From the NCBI GenBank assembly GCA_900772435.1, contig CAAHEM010000045.1:1-5470 (forward strand): a stretch of 5,470 bases of DNA. Reading direction: 5' to 3'. The notes below the pieces were generated by a model. That model was not told the DNA's origin. It was given only the letters and a program-made list of their open reading frames with translations, and searched no databases. Position numbers and translations under genes: made by a program. This document shows positions 1 through 5,396 of the stretch, piece after piece (position 1 is the first letter of the stretch; each line of letters opens with the position of its first letter). Origin of the DNA: Bacilli bacterium (lineage in GTDB: Bacteria; Bacillota_I; Bacilli_A; RF39; UBA660).

Positions 1-1323
1 GATTCATATGTAAGTGTTACAAAAACTGACAATGGTTATGAATTAAAAACAAACCTAGTATGTAATAAAGAAAGTGATTATACTGTAAAAATTCTAGGAT
101 GCCATAATTATTGTAAAGATGCATTATGTTCTAAGACTTGTAGTGTTGAACAAATCACAGAATATAAATATAAAAAATTAAGTAATGTTACTACTTATAA
201 ATGTCCAAGCGGATATAAAAAATCTGGTAAATATTGTGTTAAAAGTAAATTAGTTGATTCTAAATCAGCAAATAAAACAACAACAACTACAAAAGTTATA
301 ACAGTTGATGCTACTAAAGTAATCGATAGTGGAACTAAAAAATTATTAGAAACTATCAGAGTTAAGAATAATGATTCTTATGAAAAAGTTTATATAAATG
401 CAATTAAAGAAACAACATCAGGAACAACAACAACTACTAAAGTTTATGTTGACCCAATTAAATCAACAAGCAGCGGTAGTTCATCTACTGTTAAAGAAGC
501 ATATAGTTGTCAAAAAACAAAAACTGTAAGAGAATCTTATGATTGTACAAAATATAAAACTGAAACTCAATGTACTACAAAATATAAACAAGAAGCATAT
601 AGTTGTCAATGTTCAACTAAATATGTAGGTGGTGTATATAAAACATCATGTAATACATGTTATAAATCAGTTCCATATCAATCATGTAGTGAAGTTAAAA
701 AATCTTACACAGATACATGTTATAGAGATGTAACAAAAACTTATACAGATACATGTTATAGAGATAAAACTGTAACTACACCAGGATCAACAACTTATAG
801 ATGTCCATCATATGCTGAAGGCAGTGAAGGTTCAGGATCAAGCTTAAAATGTTATTACTATAAAAAGACAACTACATCAGGAACAACAACTTATAGATGT
901 CCATCATATGCTGATGGAAGCTATGGTTCAGGAGCTAACTTAAAATGTTATTACTTAGAAAAAGTATCAGGTGGATACTCATATAAATGTCCAAGTAATT
1001 CAAATTATTCAACTGGAACAGGATCAAGTTTAAAATGTTATTATGTAACTAATGGTTCTTATCATTATACTTGTGAAAAGGGATATACTCTTGACGGTAA
1101 GTATTGTAAGAAAACAGTAAAAGAATCTTCAACAGTTAAAAAATGTGATAGCGGATATAAATTAGAAGGCGATAAATGTAATAAATACTCTACTACAAAA
1201 ATTAATGCAACTAAGACAACAAGCAAGAAGACAGTTTATAAATGGAGTAAGAGTACAAGCTTATCTGGATGGACAAAAACTGGAGAAACAAGAACTGTAC
1301 AAGGCGAAGAAAAATGTGAATAA
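1..1323 (+). CDS. Cysteine-rich repeat surface/secreted protein, 3' part (5' end outside window)
   Basis: The frame is open from the first base to TAA at 1321-1323, giving 440 visible residues; the start and any signal peptide lie upstream. There are 28 cysteines, 27 of them TGT codons. Cysteine modules of the form C-x2-GY-x3-G-x2-C occur at residues 68-79, 358-369 and 382-393. A longer form with 16-residue Cys spacing occurs at 268-284, 300-316 and 330-346, starting CPS and ending LKCYY. Residues 165-260 hold a Cys/Tyr/Lys/Thr-rich block with near-repeats (AYSCQ twice, YTDTCYRD twice). Poly-Thr linkers (93-97, 142-146) separate blocks. The tail has two Trp (415, 424) in a WS...GWTKTG motif. 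No LPXTG signal or C-terminal membrane helix is present, so any anchor must be N-terminal. So many paired cysteines suggest an oxidised extracytoplasmic protein. I do not recognise a named family; adhesin or surface-coat roles are guesses. A terminator follows directly. Confidence 0.85.
   Translation, partial: DSYVSVTKTDNGYELKTNLVCNKESDYTVKILGCHNYCKDALCSKTCSVEQITEYKYKKLSNVTTYKCPSGYKKSGKYCVKSKLVDSKSANKTTTTTKVITVDATKVIDSGTKKLLETIRVKNNDSYEKVYINAIKETTSGTTTTTKVYVDPIKSTSSGSSSTVKEAYSCQKTKTVRESYDCTKYKTETQCTTKYKQEAYSCQCSTKYVGGVYKTSCNTCYKSVPYQSCSEVKKSYTDTCYRDVTKTYTDTCYRDKTVTTPGSTTYRCPSYAEGSEGSGSSLKCYYYKKTTTSGTTTYRCPSYADGSYGSGANLKCYYLEKVSGGYSYKCPSNSNYSTGTGSSLKCYYVTNGSYHYTCEKGYTLDGKYCKKTVKESSTVKKCDSGYKLEGDKCNKYSTTKINATKTTSKKTVYKWSKSTSLSGWTKTGETRTVQGEEKCE
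494..609 (+). repeat. Direct 20-bp repeat, 96 bases apart, within the cysteine-rich gene
   Basis: The same 20 bases occur at 494-513 and 590-609, encoding EAYSCQ each time. The offset is exactly 96 bases (32 codons), so frame is preserved. The sequence between the copies is related only in style (CTKYK / CTTKYK). This looks like an old in-frame duplication of a Cys-containing module. Confidence 0.75.
704..771 (+). repeat. Tandem 36-bp (12-residue) repeat, two copies
   Basis: A 20-base core is identical at 710-729 and 746-765, exactly 36 bases apart, and encodes TDTCYRD in both copies within a 12-residue unit. The unit adds one cysteine per copy. The near-identity at DNA level suggests a recent duplication or conversion and possible copy-number variation. 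Confidence 0.8.
788..979 (+). repeat. 96-bp (32-residue) repeat unit, two close copies
   Basis: Bases 788-818 and 884-914 are identical over 31 bases, 96 bases apart. Each starts a module that runs from TTYRCPSYA to LKCYY. A third, diverged and slightly shorter copy (YSYKCPS to LKCYY) follows at about 979-1044. The units preserve frame and a 16-residue spacing between their two cysteines. Confidence 0.8.
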
Positions 1324-1355
1324 AAGGAGAAATATAGAGATATTTCTCTTTTTTT
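1324..1355 (+). terminator. Rho-independent terminator after the cysteine-rich gene
   Basis: A 12-pair stem (1324-1335 with 1340-1351, one G-U pair) closes a 4-base AGAG loop. The run of seven T at 1349-1355 overlaps the 3' arm. It begins immediately after the TAA stop, so the upstream gene ends its transcription unit here. Confidence 0.85.
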
Positions 1356-1356
1356 C

Positions 1357-1385
1357 TTGTAATTTTGCGTGAAAAAAGATAAACT
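1357..1385 (+). promoter_or_regulatory. Possible sigma-A-type promoter for the CPHC thioredoxin-fold gene
   Basis: TTGTAA at 1357-1362 (4 of 6 to the -35 consensus) is followed after exactly 17 bases by TAAACT at 1380-1385 (4 of 6 to the -10). Initiation would fall near 1391-1392, at the GGAGG ribosome site (1392-1396), which stands 7 bases before ATG. It sits just behind the upstream terminator, where a new promoter is needed. The boxes are imperfect, and in such AT-rich DNA chance matches are common. Confidence 0.45.
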
Positions 1386-1403
1386 TATTATGGAGGTAAA
1401 TAT

Positions 1404-2144
1404 ATGGCAACAGTTAAAAATACTAAAAAAGGAAAAAAGATAAATAATACTGCTAAAAAGGTAACTGCTACTGAAACTAAAAAAGTAACAACTAATGAAC
1501 CAAAAGAAACAAAAATTGAAAAAGCAGTAGAAGTAAAGGAAATTAAAAAGGCAGTAAAAAAGAATACTAACTTAGGATGGTTATGGATATTAACAGGTTT
1601 AGTACTACCACCAGTTGGAGTAATATTATATTTTGTATGGAAAAATAAAAGAAAAGAAGATGCACTTAAAGCAGGAAAAGCAGGATTAGCTGCGTTATGC
1701 ATATGGGCATTTGTTGGTATTTCATTCATATTAAGTGATGGTGGAAATAATAACGAAGTAAATAAAGGCGGAACTGAATTAAAAACAGTAGATGTATCAT
1801 TAGCATCAGATACAATTAAAAATTGGTACAACGATTTAAATAGTGGAGCAGGAGTAGTTACTGTTATTGCTAGTAGTACTTGTCCACATTGTCAAAATTA
1901 TAAGCCAATCATAACTGAAATTTGTGAAAAAGAAAAAATTAAATTATATTTCTTTGAATCAGATCAATTATCACAAGATGATTATACAATATTAACAAAT
2001 TCTATTAATTTACAAAACTATGAAGGATATGTACCATATACATTTATTGTAAAAGATAGAAACTTTGTATTAGATCATACTGGTGAACAAGACGAAGCTA
2101 GCACAAGAAATATGTTAGCAAAAGCTGCATTATTATCTAACTAG
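1404..2144 (+). CDS. Membrane-tethered thioredoxin-fold protein with CPHC active site
   Basis: 246 residues; ATG with GGAGG 7 bases upstream. Residues 1-55 form a Lys-rich, low-complexity tail with repeated Lys/Thr/Glu. Residues 57-79 are hydrophobic, broken by a Pro-Pro at 69-70; a basic loop 80-94 precedes a second hydrophobic helix at 95-110. After a Gly/Asn-rich linker (112-124), residues about 130-246 form a thioredoxin-like domain: strand VVTVIASS, active site C160-P-H-C163, and the expected cis-Pro at P211 in YVPYTF. CPHC is the active-site sequence of E. coli DsbA, and the overall form also resembles bacteriocin-transport accessory thioredoxins. A role as thiol-disulfide oxidoreductase outside the membrane is inferred; oxidase versus reductase cannot be decided. 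The membrane part resembles a recalled Bacillota segment often seen next to zinc ribbons. It is transcribed alone, between terminators, beside the cysteine-rich gene. Confidence 0.88.
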   Translation: MATVKNTKKGKKINNTAKKVTATETKKVTTNEPKETKIEKAVEVKEIKKAVKKNTNLGWLWILTGLVLPPVGVILYFVWKNKRKEDALKAGKAGLAALCIWAFVGISFILSDGGNNNEVNKGGTELKTVDVSLASDTIKNWYNDLNSGAGVVTVIASSTCPHCQNYKPIITEICEKEKIKLYFFESDQLSQDDYTILTNSINLQNYEGYVPYTFIVKDRNFVLDHTGEQDEASTRNMLAKAALLSN

Positions 2145-2151
2145 AAAAGTA

Positions 2152-2179
2152 AAGAAAAACTAGGAAACTAGTTTTTTTT
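2152..2179 (+). terminator. Rho-independent terminator with GAAA tetraloop
   Basis: The core stem is nine pairs (2155-2163 with 2168-2176, ending in CTAG on both arms) around a GAAA loop at 2164-2167. It can extend to 2152/2179 through A-T and one G-T pair. Eight T follow at 2172-2179. It starts 8 bases after the stop of the CPHC gene. Confidence 0.88.
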
Positions 2180-2191
2180 CTTTGTATATAG

Positions 2192-2197
2192 TATAAT
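2192..2197 (+). promoter_or_regulatory. -10 box (TATAAT) for the propeller-like/LysM unit
   Basis: A perfect TATAAT lies 12 bases after the T-run of the preceding terminator. The hexamer 17 bases upstream (TAGTTT, 2169-2174) is a poor -35 and is part of the terminator's 3' arm and T-run. Initiation would be expected near 2204, at the first base of the AGGTGA ribosome site (2204-2209). The same 14-base string starting with this box (2192-2205) recurs before gene 5. Confidence 0.6.
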
Positions 2198-2214
2198 TTT
2201 TATAGGTGAAGTAT

Positions 2215-3324
2215 ATGAAAAAAAGTTTATTATTAATTATAATTATAACTTTAATCGCAGTTTTAACAAAGTTTTATATATCAAATTATAAAATAGAATA
2301 TAAAGTAAACGGATATGATGTTAAGACAATATATAAAGACAAAAGATTTTACTTTGAAATAAAAAAAGATAAAACATATAATTTTGATATATACTCTAAA
2401 AGAAAACTATCTAAAACTAAAATTAATAAAATAGAAGAATTGGATTTAACTAATTATTACTGTATAATTCCATCTATTAAAGATATGGAAACATATCCAT
2501 TATGTTACGGCAAAGAAACTGAAGAGTATATAGATTACAATTTAATAGATGATGAAACACTCATTGATTATCAATATAAATCAAATTTAAGCTCTAAACC
2601 AGAAAAAGATTTTGAGTACTATAATTTACTTAAGAATAATGAATATATGGCTCTATGGACTTATAAAGGCTATATAATAATGAATGGTAAATCATATAAG
2701 AATGTAAATGTATTTAAAAAAGATAGATATGATAATAGCCTTTCATATATTATAGATAATACTATATATATGCCAAACTATGATGAAGAACATGAATACT
2801 CAAAAATAATAAAATTAAATCTAGAAACATATAAAATAGATTCTATATCATTAGAAAAGAAAATAGATTTTGATTCATATATAGTAGGTAATATAAAAAA
2901 TAAATTATATATATATGATAATAAAAACAGTATACTATATGAACTAAATTTAAAAAATAGTAAATTAACGGTAATAGGAAACATTGAAAAGGGATTTACT
3001 AAATACAAAGATGGAGAATGGACAATATGCAGTAAAACAGAATACAGGATAAATAAATTCAAAATAGAAGATACCAAAAGTTCTAATTATACTTATAAAA
3101 TAGATAATAATATTTTACTGAAACAAATAAACGAAAATAAAAATATCACAACAAAAATATCAAACAACATATCAAATATTATCTACGAAAATAATGATGA
3201 TATATATTATATTTATGAAGATAATTTATATATATATAATCCTTTAAAAGGAAACAATAAGGTATTTTATAATTATGAATTAAACTTTAACAAAGATAAT
3301 ACAATTTTTATGTATATTAAATAG
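2215..3324 (+). CDS. N-terminally anchored extracytoplasmic protein, beta-propeller-like
   Basis: 369 residues from ATG 2215. That start is preferred over GTG 2206 because the GTG lies inside the AGGTGA ribosome site (2204-2209), which is spaced 5 bases from the ATG. After MKK comes a hydrophobic helix at residues 4-18, extending to about 23, with no lipobox cysteine, so it is an uncleaved anchor or signal peptide. The rest is hydrophilic, rich in Tyr, Asn, Lys, Asp and Ile, with short beta-strand stretches. A unit at 225-246 (GN.KNKLYIYD...ILYELNL) and similar ones near 180-205 and 330-350 have the look of propeller blades: a displayed value, an Asp/Asn turn, then a second strand. Cysteines are few (83, 97, 272); 83 and 97 could pair. 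I recognise no family; a blade-type fold is inference from repeat style only. ATA is the preferred Ile codon, more than in the first two genes. No terminator separates it from the LysM gene. Confidence 0.8.
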   Translation: MKKSLLLIIIITLIAVLTKFYISNYKIEYKVNGYDVKTIYKDKRFYFEIKKDKTYNFDIYSKRKLSKTKINKIEELDLTNYYCIIPSIKDMETYPLCYGKETEEYIDYNLIDDETLIDYQYKSNLSSKPEKDFEYYNLLKNNEYMALWTYKGYIIMNGKSYKNVNVFKKDRYDNSLSYIIDNTIYMPNYDEEHEYSKIIKLNLETYKIDSISLEKKIDFDSYIVGNIKNKLYIYDNKNSILYELNLKNSKLTVIGNIEKGFTKYKDGEWTICSKTEYRINKFKIEDTKSSNYTYKIDNNILLKQINENKNITTKISNNISNIIYENNDDIYYIYEDNLYIYNPLKGNNKVFYNYELNFNKDNTIFMYIK

Positions 3325-3343
3325 CAATTATAAAAAGAAATCA

Positions 3344-3349
3344 TATAAT
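3344..3349 (+). promoter_or_regulatory. Possible internal -10 box (TATAAT) before the LysM gene
   Basis: A perfect TATAAT stands 5 bases before the AGGTGA ribosome site (3355-3360). The hexamer at 17-base spacing (ATAGCA, 3321-3326) overlaps the previous stop codon and is weak. The layout matches the start of gene 3, but with no terminator upstream, read-through from gene 3 is equally likely. Confidence 0.4.
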
Positions 3350-3365
3350 ACACTAGGTGATTATT

Positions 3366-3695
3366 ATGATAGATAAAAATAGTGCTAAGGAACTAGAAAG
3401 TCCATTTTATACATTATATGAAATTAAAAAAGGTGATTCTTTATATAAAATATCAAAGGAATTTAATGTTAATACTAAGTTATTATCCGAATTAAATGGA
3501 TTAAATTTAGATGATTATATATATCCTGGACAAACCCTATTAATTCCAAAAAAAGATGTTAGCTATTACATAACAAAAGATGGTGATACACTTTACAATG
3601 TTAGCAATATATTTGGAGTAAAAGAATCAGACATTGTAAGCAATAATAAAACAATTTACTTGTTGCCAGGACAAATGATATATTATAAAAAATAG
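3366..3695 (+). CDS. Small tandem LysM-domain protein without signal peptide
   Basis: 109 residues from ATG 3366, with AGGTGA (3355-3360) spaced 5 bases away; the longer frame from GTG 3357 would start within that ribosome site. Two LysM modules fill almost the whole protein. The first is about residues 18-61 (YEIKKGDSLYKIS... then NGLN...IYPGQTLLIP); the second, more diverged, about 68-107 (YITKDGDTLYNVS... then LLPGQMIYY). Both keep the GD-S/T-L and PGQ landmarks. LysM binds N-acetylglucosamine-containing glycans, usually peptidoglycan. There is no hydrophobic N-terminus and no enzymatic domain. The protein either stays in the cytoplasm or leaves by an unusual route; the spore-coat protein SafA is a known case of an N-terminal LysM without a classical signal. 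It probably shares a transcript with gene 3 and ends at a terminator overlapping its stop codon. Confidence 0.88.
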   Translation: MIDKNSAKELESPFYTLYEIKKGDSLYKISKEFNVNTKLLSELNGLNLDDYIYPGQTLLIPKKDVSYYITKDGDTLYNVSNIFGVKESDIVSNNKTIYLLPGQMIYYKK

Positions 3696-3718
3696 ACTAA
3701 GTATCTAGTCTTTTTTTT
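3694..3718 (+). terminator. Rho-independent terminator overlapping the LysM stop codon
   Basis: A six-pair stem (AGACTA 3694-3699 with TAGTCT 3706-3711) surrounds a 6-base loop. After one mismatch, flanking A and T runs can pair further. Eight T occupy 3711-3718. The first two stem bases are part of the TAG stop at 3693-3695. It ends the gene 3-gene 4 unit. Confidence 0.8.
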
Positions 3719-3728
3719 CTTATCATGA

Positions 3729-3734
3729 TATAAT
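3729..3734 (+). promoter_or_regulatory. -10 box (TATAAT) for the five-helix membrane protein gene
   Basis: A perfect TATAAT lies 10 bases after the terminator T-run. The hexamer at 17-base spacing (TAGTCT, 3706-3711) is a weak -35 made of the terminator's 3' arm. Expected initiation is near 3741, a few bases before the AGGAG ribosome site at 3744-3748. The 14 bases at 3729-3742 are identical to those at 2192-2205. Confidence 0.6.
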
Positions 3735-3757
3735 TTTTATAGTAGGAGTTGGTTAGG

Positions 3758-5365
3758 GTGATAATAAAAAAACCTTATGCTTTTCTAATTAAAAAATTTA
3801 GATGGATACATGGCATTCTTCTTGCTATGTTGGTTTTTTTAGCAATAAAATCAGTTAATATCTATACATTCTTTAGTGATTATGCAACTAACCACTATTA
3901 TGTTATGTCATCTATGTTAGCATCTGAATACATAGATTTGACACTATTTATTGTAACTGCACTTGCAATACTTGTAGGTTTATTAATTTACTTTATATTA
4001 TCATACAAAAACAAAGATAGAAAAACATATGTCTTTTTATGCATATATTATATAATTCTATTTATATATTTTATATACATGTTATCAATTTTTCAAAATC
4101 TTCAAGAAAAAAGTCTAGGAGTAGAAACCGTAAGGGCAATAAGAGATATAAGCATCATCATTTCATTGCCACAAATCATATTTTTGTTTATAATTTTGGG
4201 AAGAACATTAGGATTTAATCTAAAACAATTCGATTTTAAAAAAGATTTAGAAGAGATGCAAATTGATACCAAAGACTATGAAGAAGTAGAAGTAGAATTT
4301 GGAAAAAATAATTACAAAACGGCAAGATTCTTAAGAAAAACTCTGAGATTAACAAAGTACTTTATACTAGAAAATAAATTTGTAGTAACAATTATAGCAT
4401 CTATCATAGTTTTAGTAGCATCTTTAGCAACGTTTATAAACATAAAAATATATAACGTTAGTTATAATGAAAATGTAGAAATATTAGCTAATAATGTTTA
4501 CTATACTGTAACCTCATCGTATGTAACAAATAAAGATATTAATAATAATATAATAACTAAAGATAAAAAATATATTTTAATAAAAGTAAAAGCAAATAAT
4601 AAATCTACAGAAAATTATAATTTATATAGAGAGACATTTAGATTAGAGTTAAATAATGAGATGTTAATACCAACATATGGATTAGATAATAAATTTATTG
4701 ATGTTGGAAAAACTTATACACCTTTTGAGATAAAAAGTGGAGAAACAAAAGAATTTGTAGTAGTATTTGAATTAGATGAGGATGTAAACCAATCAGAATT
4801 TATTTTAAGAATTAAAAACTATGAATATGGAAGCTTCGCATCACTTGAATCGGAATACAAAGATATAAATGTAATTCCACAATATATTGATTTAGATGAT
4901 GATCATGGAAAATTATATTTACCAATAAGTCTAGATTTTAAAGATACATTATTAGGAAACACAAATATAATACTTAATTCATATGAAATATCTTCAACAT
5001 TCAAAGAAAAATACGAGTATTGTATTACAGATGATAATTGTACTAATAATACATATATAGTAAAACCAATATCAAATGGAAAAGGAAATTTATCTGTATT
5101 AAAGCTAAGAGGAACATTAGATTTAGATGACGATTTATACATAAGCAAATACATATCTAATCTTGGAGATTTATTAAGTTATTTCGGAAAAATTAACTAT
5201 AGATATAGAGGTAATTATAAAACAGCTTCCATAACTAAGATACCAACAAAATTAAAAAACACTGAATATTCTTATGTAGAAGTGCCTTCCGAATTAGCAG
5301 AAGCAAATAAAATTGAAATAATTTTAACAATTAGAGGCATAAAATACGCATTAGTGTTGAAATGA
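3758..5365 (+). CDS. Five-helix membrane protein with large extracytoplasmic domain (DUF4352-like part)
   Basis: 535 residues from GTG 3758, 9 bases after AGGAG (3744-3748). The longer frame from TTG 3749 would leave no spacing from that site. The N-terminus (MIIKKPYAFLIKKFR) is basic. Predicted helices are about 17-35, 60-81, 90-111, 131-151 and 208-229. Positive charge at 4-15, 84-89 and 149-207 places these segments inside, so the topology is N-in with the C-terminal 305 residues outside. The cytoplasmic segment 154-207 has an acidic stretch (163-180) and then a basic one (183-200). Residues about 234-355 look like the DUF4352/telokin-like immunoglobulin fold: YILIKVKANNKS, then a long beta region, then PFEIKSGETKEFVVVFEL. 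A second beta-rich domain follows (about 375-535) with C422-x5-C428, a likely disulfide loop. The domain name is by recall of pattern. No catalytic motif is seen; a sensor, scaffold or envelope-assembly role is only a guess. No terminator precedes the tRNA. Confidence 0.85.
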   Translation: MIIKKPYAFLIKKFRWIHGILLAMLVFLAIKSVNIYTFFSDYATNHYYVMSSMLASEYIDLTLFIVTALAILVGLLIYFILSYKNKDRKTYVFLCIYYIILFIYFIYMLSIFQNLQEKSLGVETVRAIRDISIIISLPQIIFLFIILGRTLGFNLKQFDFKKDLEEMQIDTKDYEEVEVEFGKNNYKTARFLRKTLRLTKYFILENKFVVTIIASIIVLVASLATFINIKIYNVSYNENVEILANNVYYTVTSSYVTNKDINNNIITKDKKYILIKVKANNKSTENYNLYRETFRLELNNEMLIPTYGLDNKFIDVGKTYTPFEIKSGETKEFVVVFELDEDVNQSEFILRIKNYEYGSFASLESEYKDINVIPQYIDLDDDHGKLYLPISLDFKDTLLGNTNIILNSYEISSTFKEKYEYCITDDNCTNNTYIVKPISNGKGNLSVLKLRGTLDLDDDLYISKYISNLGDLLSYFGKINYRYRGNYKTASITKIPTKLKNTEYSYVEVPSELAEANKIEIILTIRGIKYALVLK

Positions 5366-5385
5366 CGCATATAATTTGATATAAT
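5357..5385 (+). promoter_or_regulatory. Near-consensus promoter for tRNA-Cys
   Basis: TTGAAA at 5357-5362 (5 of 6) and TATAAT at 5380-5385 (6 of 6) are separated by exactly 17 bases. The -35 box is made of the last two sense codons of gene 5, and TGA follows it directly. Expected initiation near 5392-5393 leaves only about four leader bases before the mature tRNA. This is the best promoter in the window. Confidence 0.8.
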
Positions 5386-5392
5386 TATATGC
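5367..5392 (+). repeat. AT-rich inverted repeat covering the tRNA -10 region
   Basis: Ten bases at 5367-5376 pair perfectly with 5383-5392 around a 6-base loop. The palindrome contains two TATAAT copies (5370-5375 and 5380-5385). No T-run follows, so it is not a standard terminator. It could be an operator-like site or simply a by-product of AT-rich promoter sequence. Confidence 0.5.
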
Positions 5393-5396
5393 ACAT

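Noticed and set aside
494..1044. CRISPR-like array, from the regular 96-base spacing of repeats
   Set aside because: The repeats preserve the reading frame and encode the same protein modules; there are only two or three copies and no cas genes.
1..1323. LPXTG or C-terminal membrane anchor on the cysteine-rich protein
   Set aside because: The C-terminus ends in a hydrophilic GEEKCE tail with no sorting motif or hydrophobic segment.
1388..1831. Open frame on the - strand opposite the CPHC gene
   Set aside because: It is the mirror of the Lys-rich tail (giving a Phe-rich product), has no plausible context, and the + strand gene has a clear ribosome site and domain.
2206..2214. GTG start for gene 3, three residues earlier
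   Set aside because: The GTG lies inside the AGGTGA ribosome site for ATG 2215 and has no site of its own.
2778..3077. Open frame on the - strand inside gene 3
   Set aside because: Ser/Leu/Phe/Tyr-rich shadow of an AT-rich coding strand with no recognisable domain; the + strand frame is intact across it.
3357..3365. GTG start for the LysM gene, three residues earlier
   Set aside because: It is part of the AGGTGA site serving ATG 3366, the same pattern as gene 3.
3749..3757. TTG start for gene 5, three residues earlier
   Set aside because: It directly abuts AGGAG with no spacing; GTG 3758 has a normal 9-base spacing.
4903..5154. Open frame on the - strand inside gene 5
   Set aside because: Short shadow frame with no domain; the + frame shows consistent beta-domain sequence.
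5363..5365. TGA read as tryptophan (Mollicutes code 4)
   Set aside because: TGA ends gene 5 just before a tRNA, there is no in-frame TGA in any other gene, and Trp is encoded by TGG throughout.
5367..5392. Inverted repeat as a terminator for gene 5
   Set aside because: No T-run follows the stem, the arms are almost all A-T, and the element holds the tRNA -10 box.
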